Assembly: GCA_963682025.1 (NCBI GenBank)
Contig: OY821521.1
Span: 169,373,165 to 169,437,164 of the forward strand
Length of the DNA stretch: 64,000 nucleotides
DNA from: Cordilura impudica
Lineage: Eukaryota > Arthropoda > Insecta > Diptera > Scathophagidae
Direction of reading: 5' to 3'
Part shown: piece after piece, positions 10,913 through 21,905 of the stretch
Position numbering within the stretch: position 1 is the stretch's first letter
How the letters are laid out: each line of letters opens with the position of its first letter
Made by a program: the position numbers and the translations under genes
The notes under the pieces: generated by a model
The model's input: only the letters and a program-made list of their open reading frames with translations
The model's database searches: none
What the model was told of the DNA's origin: nothing

Positions 10913-11084
10913 TTTCTGTCATGATTTTGTTTTTATGATTTGAAATTTACATTTAATTCTTATAAACAAATTAACCCGTTTAGCTTTATAAAATCCTATG
11001 CTGTAATTATAAGATTTAATCTTGTAGCATAGGACAGTCAATGAAATAAATAAATAAAATAAAAATAAATAAAAAATAAATAAT
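10913..11084 (+). mobile_element. LINE A 3' UTR with terminal stem-loop and AATAAAT tail
   Basis: After the coding end comes a short 3' UTR. A stem-loop at 10994-11034 pairs TCCTATGCT with AGCATAGGA around an inner AAGATTTAATCTT hairpin. The element ends in repeated ATAAATAAAT units to about 11084, where the interrupted H2 element resumes. The stem-loop has counterparts in three other LINE tails in this window. Confidence 0.7.
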
Positions 11085-11264
11085 AGGTGACCTCAAACAT
11101 ATTTGCAAAGCTCTTCCTATCATAGTACTCAATATATATGATATTAAAAATTTAGTTTGTGTGGAAGGTGCCACGCCCACTAAAAAGAATTTAAAAAAAT
11201 ATAGCCTATAGCACTTCCCATATCTGCAGTAAGACTCTGTGAAAATTTCAGGAAGATCATACTG
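11085..11264 (-). mobile_element. Helitron-like H2 fragment resuming after LINE A
   Basis: AATAGGTGACCTCA, CATAGTACTCAATATATATG, GGTGCCACGCCCACTAAAAA, CCCATATCTGCAGTAAGACT and AATTTCAGGAAGATCA all match H2 at 23575-23740 and 61015-61170. It ends at a junction with an RTE/CR1-like LINE fragment. Confidence 0.7.
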
Positions 11265-11861
11265 GACCGCATCTCTCCAACAATAGAAACATCACTGCGA
11301 CTTGAACAAGCAAGTTTTAGGCCCAACAGAAGCTGTGTCGACCAAATAAATTCACTAAGAATAATCGTTGAGCAATCGGTCGAATGGAACTCACCACTAT
11401 TTTTACTATTCGTCGACTTCAATAGAGCCTTCCATACAATCAGCAGATGTGCAATTTGATACTGTCTCCAGAATCTTGGCATATCGGAAACAATAATTTC
11501 ATTAATCAAAGAACTCTATCGTGACGCATAATGCAGAGTTCGATTTAAAGGTCACGATAGTGCCAGCTTTACCATCAACAAGGGTGTAAGACAAGGACGT
11601 GTACTTTCACCAATTCTTTTCCTGATAGTAGTCGATTATGTTATGGTTGAGACAAATCAAGGCGCGCCCAATGGAATTCAATGGCATCTAAACCAACGTC
11701 TTCACGGCCTAGATTATGCGGATGACATATGTTTGATGTCACACACACTATCGGGCATGCAAGACAAACTAACTCGACTTCAGGAAAATGCGAAAAGAGT
11801 GGGCTTGGAGTTCAATGTGGCAAAGACGAAACTGATGCGCCTAAAAACCAACAAAAATTAT
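11265..11861 (+). pseudogene. RTE/CR1-like LINE reverse transcriptase fragment
   Basis: The translation shows QASFRPNRSCVDQINSLRII, LFLLFVDFNRAF (motif A), GVRQGRVLSPILFLIVVDYV (motif B) and LHGLDYADDICLMS (motif C, intact YADD), then LEFNVAKTKLMRL. Two stops and a frameshift lie between motifs A and B. The same family is represented on the minus strand at 36771-39095 (SCVDQINTLRIL). Only the palm domain remains. It lies between H2 segments, so it inserted into or next to that element. Confidence 0.8.
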
Positions 11862-12300
11862 CAAATTTTTCGGCGTTTCTACTCTGAAGCCACCTACATA
11901 CAGCTGCCCATGAAAAAACAAATTAAATTCTGCAACACTTAACTATTGGCCTTGAACTTAGAATTTCATTCGACAATTTTTTATTTTAGCGATTTTTAAT
12001 TTTGGCGATTCTTGATTTTGGCGATTTTACCGTTGTTATTTTTGGTGATTTTTGATTTTGAATTTTCTTTTTTTTTTGGCGATTTTTGAATTGGCGATTC
12101 TGCCCATATCTTCCACGACCACTCACATTGGTAATTCATGTAATTTTCAAAAGTCGCTTTCATAATGCTTCATATTTTTTTGTACAGGAGGTGCTACGCC
12201 GACTGATTATATCCCGTCCATTATTCATCTGACTGCTAACATTAAACTCTGACGCGCTCATGCAAAGTCTCAAAGCTCTCACTAGTACAGTACGTTTCAA
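11862..12300 (-). mobile_element. Helitron-like H2 fragment, inner part
   Basis: TTTTTCGGCGTTTCTAC, CAGCTGCCCATGA, CTATTGGCCTTGAACTTA, tandem GCGATTTTTGATTTTG-like repeats and AGGAGGTGCTACGCC match H2 at 23895-24230. It is truncated at 12300 by repeat D2. Confidence 0.65.
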
Positions 12301-12306
12301 AAAAAA

Positions 12307-13086
12307 TAAGTAAGAAAATTATAGTCGGTCTAGACCGACTATACGATATCCTATAACATGCGTTTAGAGACCCTATCTCTTAGGCCAAACTAACTGGACA
12401 TAGAAAATAAGATAAACCAAATTTGAGTGGAATTTTTATTAATTTTTTTTGGCTGCAGATATGAAAAAGTTCATATCGGATGCTATATATATATGGGGAC
12501 TAGGCCCAAAAATGGACCGATCCTGACCATGTTTGGTAAGGTGTCTTGTATTTTGCATAAATATATACAAACAAAATTTGAGATGAATCAGTGCAATATT
12601 TTTGTTTTTTGATAAATTTAAACGAAGATCGGGAAGCAGCTCTATATGGGGCCTATGACTAAGAGTTGTCCCATAGGTATTGCTTTCGGACTACTCATTA
12701 ATGGATGTAATAAACATATACAAACCCAATTTGACTAAGATTTATATGATAATTTGGATCTTATGACAATTTAAGTCGATTTGTATGGGGGCTAGGTCTG
12801 AACATGGACCGATTCTCTCCAATTTCAATAGCGTTCATCCCATGGCTGATAAAAGATCAAATACCAAATTTCGTCAAAATATATTCATATTTGCGACCTG
12901 CAGTTTGATTACAAACTTTACATGGACACACAGACGGACGGACGGACATCGTTAAATCGAATCAGATAGTGATTCTGATTTGATCGGTATAATTAAAGAT
13001 GGGTGTATGTCAAATATTTTTGGTTGTTACAAACAGCAGCACAAAATCATTATACCCAAACCACATAGTGGTATAGGGTATAAAGA
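12307..13086 (+). repeat. Dispersed repeat family D, copy 2
   Basis: AAGTAAGAAAATTATA is followed by the 18-bp perfect palindrome AGTCGGTCTAGACCGACT, then CCTATAACATG. The other end has CACACAGACGGACGGACGGA, CCACATAGTGGTATAGGGTA. It is similar to D1 and D3 over its whole length and non-coding. Confidence 0.75.
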
Positions 13087-14429
13087 GTTAAAATCTAGTC
13101 CTAGCTTTTTGAGTATATTTTGAGATAATTACTTTCTCAAGCAAAAATGGAAACTGCTCATAAAAAAATGTCCGGATAATTACTCTAAAGTGTGAATGAA
13201 ACTATTAAGTCTCCTTTTATTCGACATATGTATAAATTCCACTTTTAACTGTCAATTTCGTTTTTCATCCTTTGAGTCCGGCCAACCGATGTCTATTTTT
13301 TTTATATCTTATTTTTGCTCCCATTCTTTGTGAAAATAAGCTAGAAGTAAAGAAAAAGCACCTTTCCGTATTAAATAAATGTCATATGGAACTATTATAT
13401 AAGTTATCGTTAGATTGGAAGATAATCGCCAAATGAATGAATCCAACTCACATTTCCCGTACCTAAAGATTGAATTTATTATAGAAGGAGTCTGTATTCT
13501 GTCAAAACGCTTGTTTTTTATGAAACTTATTCTAAAAGTGTTAATTATAAGTTCCGCCCTTATGTCTAGTTATTCAGTGTAATATTCTAAGGTCTGTATT
13601 TGAATGTGAATGTATTAGGTGCATTGTTGTATTGAAATTTTATATACGAATGTAGTATGTTTACTTGTACGTACCAATTGTAACTTGTATTTTCGTCTTT
13701 TTTTTGTGTGGATAGTTTATTCAAGCACATATTTTCATCACAGAGTTTGAATTGGAATTTGAAAACTGTAAAAGTGTTGAAGTAGTCGTGGCTTTTTCAA
13801 TCAAAAATAAAGCAATTACATGTGTGGATTTTTGAAAAAGTTCACACTCAGGCCAATTTATTTATTTCTTTATTATTGGACTGAAGCATATTACAGTAGG
13901 GGGGAGAAGCTTAATACACCAACTGTATAATGACTTAAATAATTTTATGTTTTCCTGAAATATGGAAGTGCCTCAATATGCTACTGTCCAAATATTTTTA
14001 TTCATAAAAAATTACATTTCCATATTGTTTAGTTTTAGAGTGACTAAATCGCTGATTGAAAAATTTTGAAAATTAATAGAATTTAACTAACTTCCTCAGT
14101 ATATAAGAAGTATAGAAAGAGCCTGTTTTTAAGAAAGAGTATTTGCTGCATAATTTAGAAACGCTTCTCTTATAATTAATTAAATTTAATAGTTTAATAT
14201 AAGTTTATTCTGAGTTATTATTGCACTATTATTTATTAAATTTTATATTCACCAATTTTATATTCACATAAAGTAGGTCTTTATTAATATAAAGTTGAGA
14301 ATTTTTAAATTTGCCAGCTGGCCTCAATAATGTCCAAGTAATGCTCAGGCAATTTATTGTTGTTGTATATTCTTGAGTTAACATTAACATATAAAAAAAA
14401 TAAAAATAAACAAAAATATTCTCTAACGA
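13087..14429. other. AT-rich stretch, nothing recognised
   Basis: No coding blocks, element termini or RNA genes were recognised. The final 50 bases grade into satellite A. Confidence 0.4.
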
Positions 14430-15695
14430 AAGATACTTTAAAAAAAGAATTCCTCTAAAAGAAGTTACTTCTTAAGAAAATTACCTTTACGAAAATTGAC
14501 TTCTTTAAGTAAAGGTAGTTTTTAATAAAATGTACTTTTTTAAGAAAAAGTAATTTTTTTAAAAATGAGCTATTTTTAAGAAATTGCATTTTTTAAGAAA
14601 TTGTATTTTTTAAAGAAAGTTACTATTTTTTTCAAGAAAGGGTACTTTTTTAGAGAAAGTAATATTTTAAAAAAAGTTACTTTTTAAAGAAAGTTACTTT
14701 TAGAGACAAGGTACTTAAAGAAACTACTTTTTTAAGAAAAGTATTTTATCAAGAAGTGGTAAATTTAAAAAAAAAAACATTCTTTTTTATATAAAGATAA
14801 TTTTAACAAAAGGTACCTATTTAATAAAAAAAAAAGTTATTTTTTTAGGACAATGTTCTTTTTGCAAAAAAGGTGCTTTTTACAAAAAGGTGATTTTTTC
14901 AAAAAAGGTGCTTTTTTAAGAAAAATTCAATTTTTAAAGAAAAGTTTCTTCTTAAGAAACATTACTTTTTTAAGAAAAGGCACTTCAAAAAATTTTTTAA
15001 AGAAAAGGTATTTTTTAGTAACAGGTACTTTTTTATAAAAAGGTACTTTACAAAGAAAATTTACTTTCTTAATAAAAGTTACTTTTTTAAGAAAACGTAT
15101 TTTTTGAAAACAAGGTAGTTTTTAAGCAAAAGGTATTTAAAAAAAATAGTTATTTTCAAAAGGTACTTTAAAAAAGAAATTACTTTTTAAAAGTGAAGTA
15201 AAAAAATTTACTTTTTAAAAAAAAAAATGCATTCTTAAGAAAACTTACTTTTTTAAGAAAAGGTACTTTTATAAAAAATTACTTTTTAAAAGAAAAAGTA
15301 CTTTGTAAAAAATGTACTTTTTTTAAAGGAAGAGGGACTTTATAGAAAACACTACTTTTTTACGAAAATGTTCTTTTCAAGAAACATTTTTTCTTTTTTA
15401 ATAGACTTTTTTAAGAAAAGATATTCTTTAAGGAAAATCGCTTTTCTAAAAAGGTACTTTCTCAAGCGTAAGAAAAATCACGTTTCTACGATTATGTACT
15501 TTTCAACGAAAAGGAAATTTTTTACAGAAAATACAGATAAAATACCTTTTTTAGCAAAAGGTTTTTTAAGAAAAAGTAATTTTTTGAGGAAATGTACTTT
15601 TTCAGAATTGAAACTTTTTAAAAAAATATATAGTTATTTAAGAAAAGTTAGTTTTTTTAAGTAGAGGTACTTTTCTAAGAGAAGGTACTTTCTTT
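14430..15695. repeat. Satellite A array, block 1
   Basis: A degenerate tandem array of an approximately 20-bp unit of the form TTTTTTAAGAAAAGGTACTT. Units vary in length and sequence, but TTTTTAAGAAAA and GGTACTTTTT recur throughout. Open frames across it encode only lysine/phenylalanine/leucine-rich repeats and are artefacts. A LINE (about 15700-16690) separates it from block 2. Confidence 0.85.
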
Positions 15696-15699
15696 GCAA

Positions 15700-16690
15700 A
15701 ATAATTGCAGATTTTATAGATAACAGAACTTTCATAGTATCCGTCAATAACGAGACTTCACAATTTTAGCTGGGCTACCACAGGGTTCAGTCCTATCGCC
15801 CTACTTTATTCTATTTGTACATCTGATCTCTCTATTCCTCCTTATTTGAAAATAGCGTATTATGCAGACGATACGGCATTAATCTCATCTAGTAAACTTA
15901 CCAGTGCTGAAATATTTCTGCAAATGGAAAATTAAAATTAATCCTAATAAAACACAAGCAATTATCTTTCCATTCAACGAATCCCCAAAACGGAACCCGA
16001 GGCGGCAATTATTCTTTGGAACCGACTTAATTGAGATAAAAAAATGACATAAAATATCTCGGAGTCATATGGATAAAAATCTCGCTTACCAAAAACATAT
16101 AGACGGAACGTGTCAAAAATCAATAAAATCCTTCAAATCTTTATGGTCACTTCTTTATAAACGCTCGCATTTAAGACTGAAAAATAAAAATGTACTATAT
16201 AAAAATGTTATTAGACCTATATTAACACATGCATGTCCGATCTGGTACACAGCAGCAAAATCTCATATAAAGAAACTGCAAATCATTCAGAAAAAATGCC
16301 TTAAAATGATACACAATAAACACTGGAGACACAGGATACGAAAATATTATTAGCTTTATCAAAAGACTCAATTTTAAGTATTTCAACAAAAACGAAAACT
16401 CTACTTATTCACTGATAAGAGAATGCAGAGAATCTAGACCAGCCAACCAGTAACTCTTCAAATAGGAAATGATATGTTTATAATGGATTATTATAACAAA
16501 TAATTCTTTTGTAAACATATGTACATACTTAAGATATGTAAATTTCCCTTAAATATTTGAACTTTCTCTCTTTTCCTCATATAAAGGTTTTTCGCCCTCT
16601 TTTACCTTTAAAAACTTCAAAATAAAATATGTAATTAATATCATATGAAAAAACATGAAAAAACCTGTAAATAAAGGATGAATAAAAAAC
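15700..16690 (+). pseudogene. Jockey-like LINE fragment inside satellite A
   Basis: The reverse transcriptase remnant contains LPQGSVLSP (motif B), YADDTALISSS (motif C, at about 15860-15895), INPNKTQAIIFPF, YLGVIMDKNLAYQKHI across a frameshift, and a C-terminal block RPILTHACPIWYTAAKSHIK followed by LQIIQKKCLKMI. The 3' end has AATAAAGGATGAATAAAAAA. The 5' part is truncated. Several stops and frameshifts make it non-functional. Satellite A occurs on both sides, so it inserted into the array. Confidence 0.8.
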
Positions 16691-16932
16691 CTAAAAAAAA
16701 AATCTAAAAAGAGAAGGTACTTTTTGGAATAAAAGGCAATTTTTAAGAAAATGTACTTTTTTAAAAAAGGGTGTTTTTGGAAGAAAAACCAATATTTGAA
16801 AAAATATTTTTTAAGGAAAAATATTTTTCAAGGAAAGTCCTTTATTACGGTTTTTTAAGAAAAGGAATTTTTTTAAGCAAAACTCACTTCTAAAAAAAGT
16901 GCTTTTTAAAGTACCTTTGTATAATAAAACGC
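16691..16932. repeat. Satellite A array, block 2
   Basis: Same degenerate TTTTTAAGAAAAGGTACTT units as block 1, resuming directly after the LINE tail and continuing to the first satellite B units. Confidence 0.75.
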
Positions 16933-17510
16933 ACTATTTTGCAATTAAAAAAATCTTAAATTATGACTCATTTTGTGAGGTATACTATGGAATAAATGTC
17001 AGATTCTGAGGCATTGTTCCCATAAAAACATAAGATTTATAGAATTTTGCTGAAAAGCTGAGATTGAATGAAATTCTGAACCATTTTGTTTATAGAAAAG
17101 CTTCAGATTCGAAGGCATTTGTACTCTAGAAAAATCCATAGATTCTGAAGCACATTTCCTTTAAAATGAAACCATTTATTCCGAGGCATTTTTCCCATAG
17201 AACCAACTTTAGATTCTGGAGGATTTAACCATGTAGAAAAACCACTGGTTCTTAAACATTTTTCCTAAAGAAAAACCTCAGCTTCTGAGGCATTTGTCCT
17301 ATAGAAAAAACCTCACATTCTGAAGTTTTTTCCAATTGAAAAAAAATCATACTATCAGCTTTTTCCTATAGAAAAAAAGTTCGACTCTGAGGCATTTTAC
17401 ATGTACCAAAAAGATCATTAAATATTTGTGAAAACCTGAGTATGTGAGGGCCTTTACCTAAAGAAAAAACCATCAAATTCTGAGTCGTTGTTTTCACAGA
17501 AAAAAGCAAC
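16933..17510. repeat. Satellite B array, short block
   Basis: Units of about 34-38 bp with alternating AGATTCTGAGGCATTTTTCC and TATAGAAAAAACCTCA elements. The order of diverged units follows that at 29100-29765: an upstream AAAAAAATCTTAAxTTxTGA block, then a CCATAGATTCTGAAGCACAT unit, a CCATTTATTCCGAG unit and a CATACTATCAGC unit. The two blocks are therefore copies of one ancestral segment. Confidence 0.8.
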
Positions 17511-19345
17511 TACTTTTTCAGAATAAAGACTTTTCTAAAAAAAATATAGTTATTTAAGAAAAGGAAGTTTTTTAAGAAGTGGTAATTTTTTAAGAGAAGG
17601 TAAAATATTTTTAAAGAAAAGGGCTTCCTTTATTAAGAAAAGCCATTTTTTTAGAAAATGTTTTTTTAAGAAAACGTATTTCTTTAAATTAAGTTCACTT
17701 CTTAAAAAAAGGTTTTTTTTAATGTACATCTTCATAACAAAACGCACTTTTTACGAAAATATTCTTTTCAAAACGCATTTTTTTTTTTAAGGAAAAATAC
17801 TTTTTTAACAAGAGGCACTTTACTTTCTTACTTTCTTAATAAAAGTTACTTAAAAAAAGGTTAATTTTTAAGAAAAGGTAGTTCTTAAGGAAAAGATAAT
17901 TTATTTATTTTAAAAAGGTACTTTTTCAAACCAAAAAGTTATCTTTTTAAGAAATGATACTTTTTAAGAAAAGGTACTTTTTAAATAAAATAATAAATAG
18001 TACTTTTTTAAGAAAAGGTACTTTTTAAATAAAATAATAAATAGTACTTTTTTATGAAAATGTTGTTTTCAAGAAACGCTTTTTTAAGAGGAATTTTTTA
18101 AGAAAATGTATTTTTTAAGAAAATAAAATTTTTTAAAAAGATACCTTATCAAGAAAGTTAAGAAAAATTACTCCTTTAAGATAATGTACTTTTTAAGGGA
18201 AAGGTACTTTTTTAAAGACAATACAGTTTTTTAAGATAAGGTACTTTTTTTCAGCTAAAGGTGTGTTTTAAAGAAAAAGTACTTTTTTAAATTTACTTTT
18301 TCAGAGAAGAAACTTTTTTAAAAAAATACAGTTTTTTTAAGAAAATGTAATTTTTTAAGAAAAGGTTCTCTTCTATGAAAAGGTACTTTTTAAAATAAAA
18401 ATTACTTATTTCAAAAAATTCGCTTTTCAATGAAACGCCTTTTAGCCGAAAATATCCTCTTCAAGAAACGTTTTTTTCAGGGTTTTTTTAAGATTATTAT
18501 TTTCTAAGAAAAATGACTTTTTTATGAAAACGTACTTTTTAAAAAAGCACTTTTTAAAAATACGGTATCTTTAAAAAAAAGGCTTTTTTCAAAAAAATTT
18601 ACTTTTATCAGAAAAGATGCTTTTCAAAGAAAATATAGTTTTTTAAGAATAAGTACTTTTTTAAAGAACGGCATATTTGTAAGAAAAAGTATTTTTCAAG
18701 AAAATTTAGTTTCTTAAGAAAATTAGCTTTTTTAGAAAATTTCCTTTTTGAATTTGAAGTAATTTTTCAAGAATTGTAATTTTTTTAAGAAAATTTGCTT
18801 TTTTTTAAATTTTTTTTTAAGAAAAGACAGATTTTGAAAAAACAAACTTTTCTAAAAAATTCACCTTTAAGAAAATTTACTTTTTATAAAGAATATACTT
18901 TAAAGAAAATGTACTTTTTAAGAAAAGGTTATTTTTCAAGGAACCATACTATTTCAAGAAAAGGTACATGAGTTAAAAATTCACTTTTTTTAGAAAGCGT
19001 AATTTTTTAACACAATGTACATTTTTAAGAAAAGGCACTTTTTTAAGAAAACTTAAAAAAATACTGTTTTAAAGAAAAATTTTTAGAAAAATCTTTTTTC
19101 ACGAAAATTAATTTTTTATGAAAAGGAACATTTTTAAAAAAAAGGTACTTTTTGAGTAATCATACTTTTTTATTAAAAGGCACGTTTTTAGGAAAATTTT
19201 CTCTTTTAGGAGAAGGTTTTTTTTAAGACATTTTTTAAGAAAATATAGTTTTTTATAAAAGGTATTTTTTAAGAATAGTAATTTGTTAAGAAATAGTGAT
19301 AATTAAAGAAAAGTTTCTTATTTAAGAAAAGATATGTGTTCATGT
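17511..19345. repeat. Satellite A array, block 3
   Basis: A long continuation of the TTTTTTAAGAAAAGGTACTT array. A local perfect-looking duplication of about 43 bp including AAATAAAATAATAAATAGTA lies near 17960-18050. No genes are present. Short lysine/phenylalanine-rich frames here are artefacts. Confidence 0.85.
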
Positions 19346-19432
19346 AAAGTTAATATTTAGACATATTAGTGATTTTGTTATAAAATTAAATGCTAATTAT
19401 ACGGCGTTATGGTCTTAAACAGTGATTATAAA

Positions 19433-19861
19433 TCTGTGGTCACAAGCGATAACCGCCTAAGTCGACTTAAGAACGATTTGAGTTAAGTATGCTATCATGC
19501 TCTACTAAAAATGCTTTATATTTCTGTGAAATCCCAATTTCTCTAACACTGTTTATTAAAAAGTTATTAATGAAATAATACTGACCTAAGTCGTAATGAA
19601 GCCCTATTACATTTATGTAAACAGTTATTTTTTTCGAAAGCATGATTTTCGATGATTTAAGTTATGTATGCTATCACATTCTACTAAAAATGCTTTATAT
19701 TTACGTGGAATCCCCATTTCTCTAACACTCTTTATTAAAAAGTTATTAATGAAAACATACTGACCTAAGTCGTAATGAAGCCCCATTGCATTTATATCAA
19801 AAGTTATTTTACTCGAAAGCATGATTTTCGACTAAGGCGATTAATGCTTGTGACCACAGAA
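19433..19861. mobile_element. hAT-type MITE with 8-bp target duplication
   Basis: The terminal inverted repeats start TCTGTGGTCACAAGC and read on as GATAACCGCC at the left; the right end is the inverse with TTAATCGCC. A perfect 8-bp duplication, ATTATAAA, flanks it (19425-19432 and 19862-19869), as expected for hAT-type transposition. The interior is a tandem duplication of an approximately 180-bp unit (about 19473-19650 and 19651-19832) sharing ACTAAAAATGCTTTATATTT and ACTGACCTAAGTCGTAATGA. It has no coding capacity. Confidence 0.85.
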
Positions 19862-19869
19862 ATTATAAA

Positions 19870-20742
19870 CATAATTTTATATTGCAATTTTTGTTTAACT
19901 ATTAAATTTGTTTTATTTGAATTGTATTTTAAAATAAAATTTGTTTTATTTGAATTTAGAAAAATTTTCAAAAACAGTTGAAATATTAATTTCGCGATTA
20001 TGAGACTACGCTATATTGCATGAATTTTGTGCAATCATAAAGCTAAAACCACGTAAATAACAAATAAACTTATTAAAAATTAAAACAGACTAAAAACGTA
20101 TTACTGGTTTTTCTCTAAATTTTTTTCAACACACCACATTTCACTACACATTGATTTAATTTGTATTTATTTGATTTCCAATACAACAAGATTTAAAATC
20201 ATATAATTATAGTAATTGATTTTTACATTGTTTCTAATTTTAGTGATTTTATATAATAGACATATAATTAAGTTAAAAACAATATACTGTATAAAAAATT
20301 ATTAAATAATTTGTCAAATTTATAAAAAAAAAGTTGAAGAAAAAAGACTAATAAAACAAAAAATTATGCATACAATTTAAAAGTTGCTTTAACGTCAATT
20401 AATGAGATATGACGAAATCAAGTCCAATAAAAATATTTTAAAACATTTAAACATGATTCATTTTGTTCAGCATTTCTAATTAAATAAACAAATCACGTAA
20501 ATATGTTGTCACAATTATGATTAAATTTTTCATTACAAACAAAAAAAAAAGAAATACTTTATCCAGGAAAAGTTCGTTATATGCTTAAAGGGGAGGAATT
20601 AACCAACACAAAAAATAAATAAAAAAAGAGGAAAATATGAATAAATTTAGTATTCACATACCTGGATTGAAGCCGGCTGTGTGTGATATATAGGAGTTTA
20701 TATTTAGTGAGGCACTTATTTTAAGGCCTGAGAACTCTCAAA
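19870..20742. other. AT-rich stretch, nothing recognised
   Basis: No coding blocks or element termini were recognised. A short direct repeat, AAATTTGTTTTATTTGAATT, occurs twice near 19905-19955. Confidence 0.4.
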
Positions 20743-20836
<94 letters not shown>

Positions 20837-20840
20837 TTTT
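20743..20840. repeat. (AT)n microsatellite with A and T flanks
   Basis: An A run is followed by about 37 uninterrupted AT dinucleotides (about 20755-20828) and a T run. The whole is self-complementary and could extrude a cruciform. Its length is likely polymorphic. Confidence 0.95.
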
Positions 20841-21084
20841 TATAAAAGTCCATGTTTAAGAAAAATTATATCATTCTGAAGAATTTTTCTACAGAATGCT
20901 ATTATAATTCTAAAACGTTTTTTATTTAGACAGGTACAAGTGGTTAATTTGGCTACGCCGAATATTATAACCAATGTTGTCAGCACTAAGAGACGAATAA
21001 TGTTAAGTATCAATTATTATGGCTAGACTTTTTAAAATTATGTTTAGAATTAACAAAACAATTAACAATTTTTTTTTTTTTTGT

Positions 21085-21545
21085 TCAGCTTGGGGTCGAG
21101 TTCGCAGGCTTTCAACGTCATTGCCGCTAAGGGTAATTTAAAGGGTCAAGAGGTGTACATACAGAAGGACAAAACGTCCAATATAACCTGAGACAGTCGG
21201 GTAAGAATATTTTAAGAAAGTACGAATCGGTTAAAGTCACACTTGGTGAGCTGGACATGCTAGCGGTGGCTGTTTATATGGTTTCAGAAAAAATCTTAAA
21301 AATACTTATGCTTTCAAATTATTCAACATTTCAAATAATCCGGTATTAAGTGCAAAATTTGAAGGAAATGTGTTTTACTTTATCTCCAGTTATTTCAACT
21401 GCACTAACTGGACGAATGAATTCGAAAAATTTGAAGAATTTGTACAAGAAACTGATCCTTCAAATTTCTGCGGAGTAGCTGATCTAAATGTGAGAACTGC
21501 AGACGAACAACTTTTAGATAGTAATTTTTTTAAAAATTTAACACA
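21085..21545 (+). pseudogene. LINE B, endonuclease start (5'-truncated)
   Basis: This is the start of the longest LINE remnant, which reads through three insertions to 27995. The clear endonuclease part is FEGNVFYFISSYFNCTNWTN then FEEFVQETDPSNFCGVADLN, the N-terminal half of an apurinic-type endonuclease with its G-D/A-x-N strand. It ends at KNLTH, at the exact point where an H1 element begins (21546). Upstream frames from 21085 are open but broken and only weakly recognisable. Confidence 0.7.
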
Positions 21546-21905
21546 TCTATAATATTAATAGAGTAGGCGATTTCTTGTGACTGATGTTTTGTTCTACCAT
21601 TTTATCCCAATTTTGATCAAACGTATATTATTTGAAAGGTATTTCTTTTTAGCCATCTTGCAGATTTACAGATTTTTTAATTTTTTCCTTTATTTTGAGT
21701 AAATTGCATTTAAAGTTGCCACTAACACATATATAAAATTATGCAATGTTATGTGTGTGTTTAGTAAATTTGTTAATGTGTTTGTTTTTTGTGTTGATTT
21801 GTGAATTGGCTATAATTGATTATCATACTTTTAGCGTCATTATTTAATGAAAAAATAAAATTTCCTACAATTTGCGCTCGAATTTCGAAATCTGGAATCT
21901 GCTAG
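21546..21905 (+). mobile_element. Helitron-like non-autonomous element H1, copy 2
   Basis: This 360-bp element has 5' TCTATAATATTAATAG and 3' GGAATCTGCTAG. It lies between host A (21545) and T (21906) with no target duplication. Taking these borders, the flanking LINE B codons rejoin in frame (KNLTH followed by IDKYRF, then a single stop, then KDKELNAQGKKLVNL), which is what an empty site should look like. The interior matches the H1 copies at 2755-3303 and 41227-41600. Nonautonomous: no Rep/helicase sequence. Confidence 0.85.

Noticed and set aside
14853..15664. Lysine/phenylalanine/leucine-rich open frames.
   Set aside because: Satellite A units without stops by chance; no domain and periodic composition.
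20743..20840. Perfect (AT)n tract considered as an origin-like or regulatory element.
   Set aside because: A simple microsatellite explains it; nothing else around supports a function.
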